Notes: generated by a model not told the origin, from the sequence alone. A stretch of 64,000 bases of DNA from Enterococcus xiangfangensis (GCF_005405365.1 NZ_BJDX01000010.1:1-64000); one strand, 5' to 3'; counted from the first letter of the stretch, positions 9,329 to 16,770 are shown. Program-made: numbers and translations.

Positions 9329-10663
9329 ATGGAAAACAAGCTACAAAAACAAATGACTTCGCGCCATATTATGATGTTGGCGCTCGGCGGCGCGATTGGT
9401 GCCGGACTATTCAAAGGTAGCGGCGAAGCGATCGGGATTGCTGGGCCTTCCGTTATTCTCGCCTTTTTACTCGGCGGTTTAGTACTTTTTATTGTTATGA
9501 ACGGCTTAGGACGCTTGGTATTAAGTGGGGATAACGCTCATGGGTTGTCCGGGATCATCAAGCCTTTTCTAGGCGAACGAACAGCAGATTTTATTGATTG
9601 GTTGTACTGGTCGCTATGGATGGTCAACATTATTGCTGAAGCGGTCGCCGCTGCAAGTTTTATGCAGTTATGGTTTCCCAACGTCCCATCTTGGGTCTTC
9701 GTGTTAGCCTTAGCATTTTTAACCACATTGATCAACTTATACTCCGTTCGTTTATTCGCAGAAACAGAGTATTGGCTAGCCTTTATCAAAATCGCTGTAA
9801 TTATCATTTTAATTATTTTTAGCGCCTATCTGGTCGGTCACGAGATCTTTAAAATCGGATTTCTTGATACATTTGCCCGGATGAATAGTCACGGCGGCTT
9901 TGCTCCTCACGGTTTGAAAGGACTAGTTAATTCGCTTTTAGTCGTGATTTACTCTTATGGTGGCTCTGAATTGATTGCCATTACAGTCAGTGAGGCAGAA
10001 GATCCTAAAACCGCAATTCCTAAAGCAATCAAAGGCGTTATGGGAAGGATCATTGCATTTTATATCGTACCTATGACCTTACTTTTGATCATTTATCGCT
10101 GGGATGCTTTGGCAGCAACGACTGCTAGTCCTTTTGTAATGGTCTTCCAAAAAATGCACATTCCTTTTGCAACGGATATCGTTAACTTTGTCATCGTACT
10201 AGCACTGTTTTCTTCCATCAATTCTGGCGTATACGCTTCGTCTAGAACGTTGTATTTCCGAGTACGTGAAAACACCGGTTTTACTTCTAAACTGGCGGTT
10301 TTAAACAAACATCAAGTTCCACAGCGAGCCGTTTTATTCTGTACCGGTACACTTTATCTTGGCGTTGTCCTATCTTACTTCCTAGGCAATCAGCTTTTTA
10401 ATTACCTAGTCGGCTCTTTATCTTATTCTGTTTTGCTTACTTGGCTATTGATCAGCGTAGCGGCATTTGTTCTAGCGCTGAGAAAAGGCAAAAACAGCGA
10501 GCGTTTCTTCAGTGGATTAGTGATCTTAGTCCTTGGATTGATCTTCATCGGTATTCTGATGAATAACCCCATCGGAGTGACGATCTTCACCGCTGGTCTC
10601 TATTTGGTAATCTTTTTCAGCTACCGTAAAAAACAAACAGATCCGTTAACTGAACAAGCATAA
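9329..10663 (+). CDS. APC-superfamily amino-acid permease
   Basis: The 444-residue protein has about twelve membrane segments. The first helix has the amino-acid permease signature GGAIGAGLFKGSG, where the broken helix binds the substrate's carboxylate and amino groups; the family's conserved acidic loop appears as SYGGSELIAITVSEAEDPKTAIPKA. The protein therefore imports (or exchanges) an amino acid across the cell membrane. It belongs to the AnsP/GabP/aromatic permease branch by general pattern, but the substrate is not deducible. It is monocistronic with its own terminator. Confidence 0.8.
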   Translation: MENKLQKQMTSRHIMMLALGGAIGAGLFKGSGEAIGIAGPSVILAFLLGGLVLFIVMNGLGRLVLSGDNAHGLSGIIKPFLGERTADFIDWLYWSLWMVNIIAEAVAAASFMQLWFPNVPSWVFVLALAFLTTLINLYSVRLFAETEYWLAFIKIAVIIILIIFSAYLVGHEIFKIGFLDTFARMNSHGGFAPHGLKGLVNSLLVVIYSYGGSELIAITVSEAEDPKTAIPKAIKGVMGRIIAFYIVPMTLLLIIYRWDALAATTASPFVMVFQKMHIPFATDIVNFVIVLALFSSINSGVYASSRTLYFRVRENTGFTSKLAVLNKHQVPQRAVLFCTGTLYLGVVLSYFLGNQLFNYLVGSLSYSVLLTWLLISVAAFVLALRKGKNSERFFSGLVILVLGLIFIGILMNNPIGVTIFTAGLYLVIFFSYRKKQTDPLTEQA

Positions 10664-10706
10664 AAATGTCCGATCACTTCTTATTTTGAAGTGATCGGAC
10701 ATTTTT
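10662..10706. terminator. Bidirectional terminator after the permease gene
   Basis: A 19-bp perfect stem (AAAAATGTCCGATCACTTC with its complement) around a 7-base loop, with A-run before and T-run after, so it can work for both the permease (+) and ohr (-). Confidence 0.9.
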
Positions 10707-10756
10707 GCGGATTCACCGATTAAAAAAATCCCTCAAAATCACGAGGGATCAACTTG

Positions 10757-11158
10757 TTAGACTAATTCAACATCAACGTCAATATTTCCTTTAGTTGCTT
10801 TTGAATATGGACAGAATTCATGTGCTTCTTCAACAATTTTTTGTGCTTCTGCTTTTTCTACACCTGGTAATGATACTTCTAAAATCACTCCGATTTTATA
10901 ACCACCATCGTCTAATTGGAATAAAGATACACGTGCTTTAACTTCTGAATCTGACTCAAGTTTGTGTTCTTCTAACATATGATGAACGGCACCGTTAAAA
11001 CAAGATGCATAGCCTGCCGCAAATAATTGTTCTGGATTTGTTCCTTCTGCATGAATAGAAGGCGCTTCAATTTTCATTTTCATACTACCGTTTGGTGCTT
11101 GGACCTCTCCGTCACGTCCACCATGGTTGATCATTGCTGTTTCGTATAATTTTTTCAA
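10757..11158 (-). CDS. ohr: Organic hydroperoxide resistance protein, Ohr type (OsmC family)
   Basis: The 133-residue protein has the OsmC/Ohr fold with both reactive cysteines: the first in the YASCFNGAV helix (about residue 53) and the second in EFCPYSKATKGN (about residue 115), the spacing found in Ohr. It reduces organic hydroperoxides in the cytosol using a dithiol such as lipoylated protein or bacillithiol-type reductants. It is a single gene transcribed leftward with AAGGAG before the ATG. No adjacent ohrR regulator is present in the window. The OsmC branch is less likely, because the GGRDGEVQAPNG N terminus is Ohr-like. Confidence 0.88.
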   Translation of the reverse strand: MKKLYETAMINHGGRDGEVQAPNGSMKMKIEAPSIHAEGTNPEQLFAAGYASCFNGAVHHMLEEHKLESDSEVKARVSLFQLDDGGYKIGVILEVSLPGVEKAEAQKIVEEAHEFCPYSKATKGNIDVDVELV

Positions 11159-11287
11159 ATTTTCTCACTCCTTTTCTTCTTAATTATTAGTCTACTTATT
11201 ATTATTTAATAATACAAAGATTCTGCTCATAAAAGAAGGCGTTTCCAATAAAAAGAAAAAATTTTTCCAGTAAAGACCAAAACTTTG

Positions 11288-11326
11288 TGCAACCGATTAC
11301 AAATTTTCGTTTTTTTGCTATAATCG
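11288..11326 (+). promoter_or_regulatory. Lipoprotein gene promoter overlapped by a cre site
   Basis: TTACAA (11297-11302), 16 bp, then extended TGCTATAAT. TGCAACCGATTACA (11288-11301) matches the CcpA cre core TGNAANCGNNNNCA exactly and overlaps the -35, predicting repression in glucose. Predicted by motif only. Confidence 0.5.
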
Positions 11327-11348
11327 GTAGTAAAAGGAGGGATCCTCG

Positions 11349-11966
11349 TTGAAAAAATTCTTTATAATCTGTCTAGCTGCGGCCTTTTTACTCGTTGGTT
11401 GCTCGCGTACTACATCTCAAAATTCAGATAAAAAAACTTCTAGTGATTCAGTCACCATCAGCTCAACACGATCAAATACTATCGTATCAAGTAATCCTCA
11501 ATCCTCAATAAGTAGTCAATCAAATACCGAAATAGTCTCCTCCAATACTTCAGCTGCCACAGAACAGCAGCAAGATTTTGTTTCCAGTAGCGAATTCGGC
11601 GGCTATGCAACTTTTTACTTTGACGGGATGAACGTGCCTGAATCGATCAACATCAACACAAATACCAATCAGATCACATTTAACTCAGGAACTGACCAAG
11701 AAGCGGTCTATAGTCTCACGATGCAAAACATCTCTGCTAAAATGATTCGAATTTTTTCAGCCAATACAACTGACATTCGCAAAGTAAAGGTAAGCACCGC
11801 ACTTTCAATCGGCTCACAGATTTCTGGTGCGATAAATTCCCATAACCAATCCGGCGACCTCTATCTCTTTCATAATCGGGATGGCGGACTATCCTTAGCA
11901 ACACCGAATTACGCTGGAAACGTTCCCGCTGATCAAACAGACGTCATGATCGAAGTTATCCAATAA
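11349..11966 (+). CDS. Predicted lipoprotein with Ser/Asn-rich linker, function unknown
   Basis: A 205-residue secreted protein starting at TTG behind AGGAGGG. The signal peptide ends in a lipobox (LLVGC, Cys18), so it is expected to be lipid-anchored outside the membrane. Residues 20-75 are a low-complexity Ser/Thr/Asn/Gln linker; the C-terminal 130 residues look like a small beta-rich domain (GGYATFYFDG, SLTMQNISAKMIRIF, DQTDVMIEVIQ) that I do not recognise. A promoter with a cre-like site precedes it and a terminator follows. It lay opposite rplL before the element inserted between them. Confidence 0.75.
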   Translation: MKKFFIICLAAAFLLVGCSRTTSQNSDKKTSSDSVTISSTRSNTIVSSNPQSSISSQSNTEIVSSNTSAATEQQQDFVSSSEFGGYATFYFDGMNVPESININTNTNQITFNSGTDQEAVYSLTMQNISAKMIRIFSANTTDIRKVKVSTALSIGSQISGAINSHNQSGDLYLFHNRDGGLSLATPNYAGNVPADQTDVMIEVIQ

Positions 11967-11982
11967 AAAAGTGAACTTTACT

Positions 11983-12016
11983 AATCTGAACAATGGAAAC
12001 TTGTTCAGATTTTTTT
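11983..12016 (+). terminator. Terminator of the lipoprotein gene
   Basis: An 11-bp stem (AATCTGAACAA with TTGTTCAGATT) with a T-run, 16 bp after the stop. Confidence 0.85.
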
Positions 12017-12062
12017 GCTGTTTATTATTATATCGGACAGATTGGATGACGATCACCGGTCC

Positions 12063-12142
12063 AAATAAAAAAAGACTAGAGACCTTGATTGAACAAGGTT
12101 TCTAGTCTCTAAATAATTCGTAAAAATTATTTTAATGTTACA
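12063..12142. repeat. Left attachment repeat (attL) with the original rplL terminator
   Basis: 80 bp matching 21343-21422 at 74 positions; exact runs are 12092-12118 (27 bp) and 12122-12142 (21 bp). It contains a copy of the last rplL codons (V-T-L-K-stop on the minus strand) and an rplL-type terminator hairpin (12073-12107) with the U-run facing left. Because the host lies to the left here, this terminator is the one rplL used before insertion; it now closes the element's leftward operon. Confidence 0.88.
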
Positions 12143-12246
12143 ACACATACATTATAATAGGAAGAAACACGACATAGTTATTCCCTATTTAATGCTATTT
12201 CATAAGATATAAGACTAACTGAAAAAACGTCAAAGTATCTTCGAAC

Positions 12247-12268
12247 ATATTCAAAAGCATATTCAAAA
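12247..12268. repeat. Left-end arm-type repeats (ATATTCAAAA x2, 12-bp period)
   Basis: ATATTCAAAA occurs at 12247-12256 and 12259-12268. A matching pair with the same 12-bp period and orientation lies at the right end (21309-21330). Paired 12-bp-period direct repeats near both ends are what integrases with an AP2-like N-terminal arm-binding domain use. Binding is inferred. Confidence 0.55.
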
Positions 12269-12294
12269 AATCTCAATTAACCAGGGCAAGGCAG

Positions 12295-12319
12295 CCGCTC
12301 ATTCGTGGGCGGTTTTTTT
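12295..12319 (+). terminator. Inward-facing terminator at the left end of the element
   Basis: CCGCTCA-TTCG-TGGGCGG stem (one G-U pair, UUCG loop) followed by seven Ts, on the plus strand. It would stop transcription entering from the host lipoprotein side, antisense to the element's operon. Confidence 0.75.
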
Positions 12320-12331
12320 ATTATTCATTTT

Positions 12332-12925
12332 CTATAATAGCTTGCAATCGACAATAAGCGACATTCCAACGCTATTGCGGTCTACTTCACACTTCTCTAG
12401 TTTCAGGAATCGCATAAATTCCGCTGCAACTTCATCACCTTGTTTGAAAATTTTCGCCTTGCTTGGGTCTAGTGTAAATACCACTTCATCACGTATGATC
12501 CCTAGGAAGGAAGGCTCATAGCTTTTCAGATACAGCTTGCCCATTTTTAGATTGAACTCTGGCAATCTTGCTATTTGTTTTTCGTTGTACACGTCTGTAA
12601 TGCCCTTTATTTGCGTTTCTAGCCTTGCTTCTGCTTCAACCCGTCTCTGTCTATACTCATGCGGTTCAATACCGTATAGGTCAGCCATTGCCTTATCTGT
12701 CCCTGGTTCAGCACTAAACGGCTTGCCATACTGCTGACTGATTACTCGCCGTTTAATATGCGTGACATACTTATCAGATAAGAGTTTTACATCAGCCTCG
12801 TCTACCTGTTTCAAAGCGTTGAAAAACACAGTTGCCGCCTTGGTGTCCCACTCAGTCAACTCGCCGGAAAGCTCCGCAAAGCCTTGCCATAGCCTCAAAT
12901 AATGTTTTGTTTGCCAAATGTTCAT
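12332..12925 (-). CDS. Element protein of unknown function (197 aa), last gene of the leftward operon
   Basis: I do not recognise this 197-residue protein. It is soluble, mixed alpha/beta in composition, rich in charged residues, with no signal peptide, membrane segment or clear motif. It starts with ATG overlapping the stop of the upstream gene (ATGA), so the two are coupled. Its place after the terminase-small-subunit-like gene at the end of the operon, where satellites keep packaging, capsid-interference or accessory genes, makes such a role possible but unproven. Confidence 0.65.
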   Translation of the reverse strand: MNIWQTKHYLRLWQGFAELSGELTEWDTKAATVFFNALKQVDEADVKLLSDKYVTHIKRRVISQQYGKPFSAEPGTDKAMADLYGIEPHEYRQRRVEAEARLETQIKGITDVYNEKQIARLPEFNLKMGKLYLKSYEPSFLGIIRDEVVFTLDPSKAKIFKQGDEVAAEFMRFLKLEKCEVDRNSVGMSLIVDCKLL

Positions 12926-13410
12926 AATGCGAACACCTCCGCCATATTATAAATATCTGCTATCACATCACCGCACAACCGAACCTGCTCCGGCTCTGGT
13001 TCAATCCCTTCACGAAAACAAACAGCCGTTTCGATCTCGCCAATCTCAGTAAGAATTTTTTGCAAAGTCTCCTCTTTTATATACGCCTCGTGGTAGCCCA
13101 TATACTTCCTTTTCAGGCCATATACTTCACTGCTAGGCAAACGCTTTAGATAGGCGCTGAAGTGCTTTAAACGGTAGCTGTTGCGCTCTATTCTACGCTC
13201 CACAACGTCTATACGGTCATATAGGTTGACTACTTCGCTATCAGGACGGAAGCCTCTTGATACAATGCCCAGGGCGTTATATTCGAGACGGGTTGTCATG
13301 GACTGCTGGTAAAACTCCCGGTGAAGGCTGTCTCTACGGTTCTTTAGGCGTTCGATTGTTCTACCCAGGTTGAAGTATTCCTTAATTACCAACTCGTCCA
13401 TCACGTCCAC
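12922..13410 (-). CDS. Coiled-coil element protein of unknown function (162 aa)
   Basis: The 162-residue protein is mostly helical: residues 12-35 and 65-100 are Arg/Leu-rich coiled-coil stretches (RIDVVERRIERNSYRLKHF). From residue 105 the pattern LKRLPSSEVYGLKRKYM, then helices, recalls loosely the sigma-region-4-like late activators of the ArpU/RinA type, but I cannot confirm it. Likely start is GTG at 13408-13410 behind GGGGGC; an ATG three codons on is the alternative. It is coupled to the next gene by a 4-base overlap. If it is an ArpU-like activator it could switch on late packaging genes. Confidence 0.6.
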   Translation of the reverse strand: MDVMDELVIKEYFNLGRTIERLKNRRDSLHREFYQQSMTTRLEYNALGIVSRGFRPDSEVVNLYDRIDVVERRIERNSYRLKHFSAYLKRLPSSEVYGLKRKYMGYHEAYIKEETLQKILTEIGEIETAVCFREGIEPEPEQVRLCGDVIADIYNMAEVFAL

Positions 13411-13469
13411 AAGGCAAGCCCCCTAAATATTATGTAAAGAGGCCACCGATAAGCAGCCTCCTAAATGAT

Positions 13470-14198
13470 TTATTGCTGATAAGCTGAAACAATCTCCCGT
13501 AGTTGATCTTGAAAACTAGGTTCATTTTCTTTATCAAATTCTTCTATAAAGCTTGCTGCACTCTCTACCGCATTACCCATAGATTGAAAGCCAAATAATT
13601 CATTTACTGTCTTTGTCTTATCGTTAATGTTATCAACAAAAGCTCCGGCCATCGCTTTATAAGAAATTGCTACTTCGCTTGTAGTAGTCGTTACATTGTA
13701 GGTAGTGGAAAAATCTTTCATCACTTTCTCTAAGCTCGAAAATAATTTTTCTGCTTCTTCATATTTATTGGTTAATTCAGGCAAGAATAAATCCTTTTGC
13801 TTAGCGATTTCTCCAATACGTTTCAGTGCAAGTGGTGTATCTTGGTATTGAAGCTGATACGGTGTTAAATCTTCAGCCGTTACGGTCTCCATGCTGCCCA
13901 AGAAATTCAAAACTTCGATATCTTCCGGCGTTAAACTTGTTTTACTTTTATCTACAATGGCTTTGATTCCAGCACGATCACTTTCAATCTGTTGCACGAT
14001 TGCCTTCTTTTTATTTTCCATTGTAGTAAGTAGTTCATTTTCTAAGTTCGCTTTTTTTAGCTCGAAGCCCTTGCCTGTGAGAAGGTCATCAGCAAGTTTT
14101 TTCTTCATGTTATCCATATCTTGGGCATACTTATTGCTCAATCGAACTGCGGTTTCAATGTAATCAATTACCAATTTCGAACTTTTCAATTCTTTCAT
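13470..14198 (-). CDS. Helical element protein, packaging region, function unknown (242 aa)
   Basis: A 242-residue, strongly helical, acidic protein without signal peptide or membrane segment. Residues 22-80 and 138-165 show heptad-like Leu/Lys/Glu patterns that predict coiled coils. Its gene overlaps the preceding one by 4 bases (ATGA), so it belongs to the terS operon. Long helical proteins in this position of satellites include capsid-size-redirecting and scaffold-like factors; that role is a guess here, with no motif to support it. No similarity to known families is evident to me. Confidence 0.6.
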   Translation of the reverse strand: MKELKSSKLVIDYIETAVRLSNKYAQDMDNMKKKLADDLLTGKGFELKKANLENELLTTMENKKKAIVQQIESDRAGIKAIVDKSKTSLTPEDIEVLNFLGSMETVTAEDLTPYQLQYQDTPLALKRIGEIAKQKDLFLPELTNKYEEAEKLFSSLEKVMKDFSTTYNVTTTTSEVAISYKAMAGAFVDNINDKTKTVNELFGFQSMGNAVESAASFIEEFDKENEPSFQDQLREIVSAYQQ

Positions 14199-14452
14199 TT
14201 TTCAAATCCCCCTATTTGTTTAACTGTCCCAGTTTGCCGGTATTCCAACGCCACTTGAACTTTTTCTTCTTGATCTAACTGATGAAATGCTGTTTCAAAT
14301 TTTGAAAACGGCATAACTTGTGCTGTTGGGTTAGTTATCCAATCTTCTAGACTATCTAAGTACACACTTATTAGCATTTCTTTCTGGTTAGTATGCAAAA
14401 ATTCATTCGCTACAACCTTCTTCAAGCTTGAGATTTCATTTCTAAGGTTCAT
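14195..14452 (-). CDS. Small element protein (85 aa) with EIxxLKxVV N-terminal helix
   Basis: The 85-residue protein begins NLRNEISSLKKVV, nearly the same as the first residues of the gene just upstream (NLKNEIARLKKIV) and like the C-terminal helix of the TerS-like protein (EIEEIKSIIG). The rest (a Trp/Asp/Gln-rich helical domain) does not resemble either. It is transcribed in the terS operon and overlaps both neighbours. The shared helix suggests a common binding partner, for example a helper-phage terminase component; this is inference. Confidence 0.6.
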   Translation of the reverse strand: MNLRNEISSLKKVVANEFLHTNQKEMLISVYLDSLEDWITNPTAQVMPFSKFETAFHQLDQEEKVQVALEYRQTGTVKQIGGFEK

Positions 14453-14657
14453 GCCATTCCCCCATCTCTATCTCAAAGGATTCCGGCTTGTAACCGGGAT
14501 ACTTAGCTAAGAAGTCCTCATACGCCATCTTCTGACCGTCCACAAGCACAAACTCCTCTGCCTCATCTTCACCATTAATCATGAAAACAACGTCTTGCGG
14601 TGAAGCCTGTCCGACAATTTTCTTCAATCTTGCTATTTCATTTTTGAGGTTACTCAT
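14442..14657 (-). CDS. Small acidic element protein (71 aa) coupled to terS
   Basis: The start chosen is ATG at 14655-14657, preceded by GGGAGGGGGC and overlapping the TerS-like stop (ATGAGTAA); a longer frame would start inside that gene without a ribosome binding site. The 71-residue product opens with NLKNEIARLKKIVGQ and continues with an acidic small domain (INGEDEAEEFVLVDGQ, YEDFLAKYPGY). No family recognised. Its first helix is shared with the following gene and with the TerS C terminus. Confidence 0.6.
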   Translation of the reverse strand: MSNLKNEIARLKKIVGQASPQDVVFMINGEDEAEEFVLVDGQKMAYEDFLAKYPGYKPESFEIEMGEWHEP

Positions 14658-15027
14658 CTTGCCCCCTCCCAATGATTGACTTGATTTCCTCGATTTCTTT
14701 CTGATAATCATCAAGCTCTAAGCTACGATAGGCCACATCAAGCACATTCTTAGCGCTAGTTACTCGTGAAGCTGGTGGTGATTCTGTATTGTTCATTATT
14801 TCTTTTAGGACTGCTACCGCTTCCTCTGACGCTTTTTGCAGCCTAGCAGTAACTTGCTGCATTGCATCACGCCGCAAACCTCGGTATTCGTCCATAAATT
14901 CTTTATCTTTTAGATACTTGTAGCCTGTTGATCTATTAATTCCAGTTTTTTTGCATGCTTCATCGATAGAAGCACATTCTAGCAAAGCTTTCAAAAAACG
15001 ATCTTGCCTTATATTTAATTCAGCCAT
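14650..15027 (-). CDS. Terminase small subunit-like protein of the satellite
   Basis: The 125-residue protein has an N-terminal helix-turn-helix (RQDRFLKALLECASIDEACKKTGINRSTGYKYL, split as residues 7-39) of the phage TerS/phBC6A51 type, then a long helical oligomerisation region (about 50-100) and a C-terminal charged helix (EIEEIKSIIG). Phage TerS recognises pac DNA and hands it to the large subunit; satellites encode their own TerS to redirect helper packaging to their genome. No large subunit is present, which fits a satellite. AAAGGAGG lies 6 bp before the ATG, and the gene heads a six-gene leftward operon behind a promoter and hairpin at 15115-15214. A transcription factor with a similar helix-turn-helix is the alternative. 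Confidence 0.7.
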   Translation of the reverse strand: MAELNIRQDRFLKALLECASIDEACKKTGINRSTGYKYLKDKEFMDEYRGLRRDAMQQVTARLQKASEEAVAVLKEIMNNTESPPASRVTSAKNVLDVAYRSLELDDYQKEIEEIKSIIGRGQDE

Positions 15028-15263
15028 TTTTAATCCTCCTTTATAAGTAAATTCCTGAATAAAAACGATTGTCGTGGATCATCGTCTGTTGGATTTTCAG
15101 ATTATTTGTTGACATAAAAAAGAGGACACAAGACAATTCGCAATAGATTGCGTTTCATCTCATATCCTCTGGTTCTTCCTAGTAAGATACTGTTATTCAA
15201 CTTGCCTTATTATAGCACATTTACAACAAATTTCATACATTTAACTGTTGTTTTAATGCTGTT
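15028..15263. promoter_or_regulatory. terS leader: extended -10 promoter followed by a strong hairpin terminator
   Basis: On the minus strand TGCTATAAT (-10 at 15209-15214) starts a transcript that meets a large hairpin (15121-15170) after about 35 nt and a U-run (15116-15120), before reaching terS at 15027. No convincing promoter lies between the hairpin and terS. Confidence 0.5.
15116..15170 (-). terminator. Terminator or attenuator upstream of the satellite terS operon
   Basis: Minus-strand outer stem AGAGGATATGAGA with TCTTGTGTCCTCT (G-U pairs included), an inner hairpin CGCAAT-CT-ATTGCG, then U-run. It separates the early/replication operon from the terS operon. Confidence 0.75.
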
Positions 15264-15410
15264 TTATCTCTTTTTTTCACCTAATAAGTGTGAAGAAATG
15301 ACGTCATACTTTACTACTTTCCCATCTTTTATCAGCAAGGATACTTCCCCATATTTGGGCAACTCAACAGCCACCGCTTTTTTATTGTTATCAATGTACA
15401 CTTTATCCAT
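15264..15410 (-). CDS. Small element protein (48 aa), XtrA/YqaO-like in character
   Basis: ATG at 15408-15410 overlaps the stop of the upstream gene by 8 bases, with GGAGAG as ribosome binding site. The 48-residue product (MDKVYIDNNKKAVAVELPKY at its start) looks like a tiny beta-sheet protein: alternating hydrophobic strands, then a Lys-rich tail. It resembles in size and pattern the XtrA/YqaO small phage proteins of unknown function, but I cannot be sure of homology. It is the last gene of the early leftward operon, directly before the terminator at 15116-15170. Confidence 0.55.
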   Translation of the reverse strand: MDKVYIDNNKKAVAVELPKYGEVSLLIKDGKVVKYDVISSHLLGEKKR

Positions 15411-15891
15411 TTACAACTCTCCCATCTTTATTTTTCATCTTCTCAATTTCTACAAAAAACTCATCCGGTATTGTGGCATAACCTTTTGTTGTATCGTCTC
15501 CGGAAAGTTCAAAATTCAACGTAAACTCTTTACCATTTAATTTTACACGTTGCGTTCCTGTGGCTCTCTTTCTCCATTGTGGGTCTTTAAGATCATAGTT
15601 CCATGTCTCAAGTCTAGCGTTCTCGACTTGCTTTAAACGTTCCTCCATTGCTCTGATCTGACTTCTAAAGCTTGTTAACCCTATTTGACGTTCTTCTTCT
15701 GTTCGTGCAATGAACATCCCTTTATTTCCGATACGTTCTGAAACAATAGGTACACCAGCTTTTTTCAATCGTTCTGTAGAAGAAAATACTTGGCGTTCAC
15801 TTATTCTCAATAGTTTACTAATTTCTCTAGTAGTGATTCGTTTCTCTGAACTTGGAATAAGTTTCAAAACTTGATAATCAATATCCTTCAT
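15403..15891 (-). CDS. Winged-helix element protein (162 aa)
   Basis: Residues 1-62 form a typical winged helix-turn-helix: KRITTREISKLLRISERQVF is the recognition unit and GVPIVSERIGNKGMFI the wing. The C-terminal 100 residues (coiled segment 75-95, then a beta-rich tail with LNGKEFTLNFELSGDDTTKG) are unknown. It follows the replication gene in the early operon, 51 bp downstream, and its stop overlaps the next start. It may be a regulator or a DNA-binding accessory of replication; no family name can be given safely. Confidence 0.6.
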   Translation of the reverse strand: MKDIDYQVLKLIPSSEKRITTREISKLLRISERQVFSSTERLKKAGVPIVSERIGNKGMFIARTEEERQIGLTSFRSQIRAMEERLKQVENARLETWNYDLKDPQWRKRATGTQRVKLNGKEFTLNFELSGDDTTKGYATIPDEFFVEIEKMKNKDGRVVNG

Positions 15892-15941
15892 GCTATCTCT
15901 CCTTTACCAACATGTTTTGTTGACTCTGCCTTAAACAGTCC

Positions 15942-16754
15942 TTAAAATGGAAGGTCTTCTTCAAATTGTTCGTTGAACTCTTCTTGTTCATTTGTAATAT
16001 CACTTATATCAGTGAAACCTTTACGTCTCCATTCTTTTAATAAAGTAGTAACGTAAGCCAAAGGAGAAGCCACATCCCCTCTAAAAGCAGTCTTTTCAAG
16101 AGACTCATAGAGAAAATCAATGCCATATTCTTTAGACAATCGTTCTAGAGTTTTCACATCAAAATTTCCTAGCCTACCAATTTCAGATTGATAAAAATCA
16201 ATACAGTCATTTAAATTAATAGATTTAGACTCATCCAAAGCATTCTCAGCATAAGAAAAGGTATCTTCTTCTAGTCTAGTCTGATCTAAACTGCTCTGCT
16301 CTATGCTTCCCTCTGCTGTCCTACCCTTTTCTTTACTTAACTGATCTATGCTATCCTTTGCTATGCTATACTGTGTATCCATGTTGGACACATTCTGTAT
16401 ACAAGGTGTATCCACGTATTTATACGACCTATTTTCGGTAGTATTAATGTGCTTTTTTTCTTCTAGGTGAATTGTTGGAGTGTACCGATCTTTTTGAATA
16501 TAATTATTTAATTTCCAATCAGCAATTACTATTACTCCACTTTCGAATGAGATAATGAACTTTTTGGCTTCAAGAAGCTTTAAATCATCATCCGTAGCAC
16601 TAGAAGCTCTTTTAACCTTTTTAGGACTTGCTACAAATCCATCATCATCAGCTTGGATACCTAGATGAAAATACAAATTTTGTGTTGTTGGTGGCATATC
16701 TAAAAATCTATCTGAATCAATCACATCTTTTGAAAACATTCGTCTATTAGCCAT
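15942..16754 (-). CDS. Satellite replication initiator: replisome organizer N-domain plus DnaD domain
   Basis: The 270-residue protein has a phage replisome-organizer N terminus (ANRRMFSKDVIDSDRFLDMP, then a winged-helix region to residue 100), a low-complexity linker (110-185), and a DnaD/DnaB_2-like C-terminal domain (about 188-255) with IDFYQSEIGRLG and PLAYVTTLLKEWRRKGF. Such proteins bind the origin and load host DnaC/DnaI-helicase. The linker is coded by iteron-like repeats (16300-16368), the usual place of the origin in such phage genes. AGGAGG lies upstream of the ATG. It allows the element to replicate on its own after induction. Confidence 0.8.
   Translation of the reverse strand: MANRRMFSKDVIDSDRFLDMPPTTQNLYFHLGIQADDDGFVASPKKVKRASSATDDDLKLLEAKKFIISFESGVIVIADWKLNNYIQKDRYTPTIHLEEKKHINTTENRSYKYVDTPCIQNVSNMDTQYSIAKDSIDQLSKEKGRTAEGSIEQSSLDQTRLEEDTFSYAENALDESKSINLNDCIDFYQSEIGRLGNFDVKTLERLSKEYGIDFLYESLEKTAFRGDVASPLAYVTTLLKEWRRKGFTDISDITNEQEEFNEQFEEDLPF
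16281..16373. repeat. Iteron-like repeats inside the replication gene, candidate origin
   Basis: TCTATGCT(TC/AT)CC(TC/TT)TGCT-type units at 16300-16323 and 16345-16368 align over 24 bp with few differences; CTGATCT occurs at 16281 and 16341. They code for the low-complexity linker of the initiator. The repeated character points to initiator-binding sites; not proven. Confidence 0.5.
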
Positions 16755-16770
16755 AATTTTGTACTACCTC

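Noticed and set aside
12108..12142. A truncated rplL pseudogene at the left end
   Set aside because: The match is limited to the attachment repeat (last few codons plus terminator) and is explained by site-specific integration.
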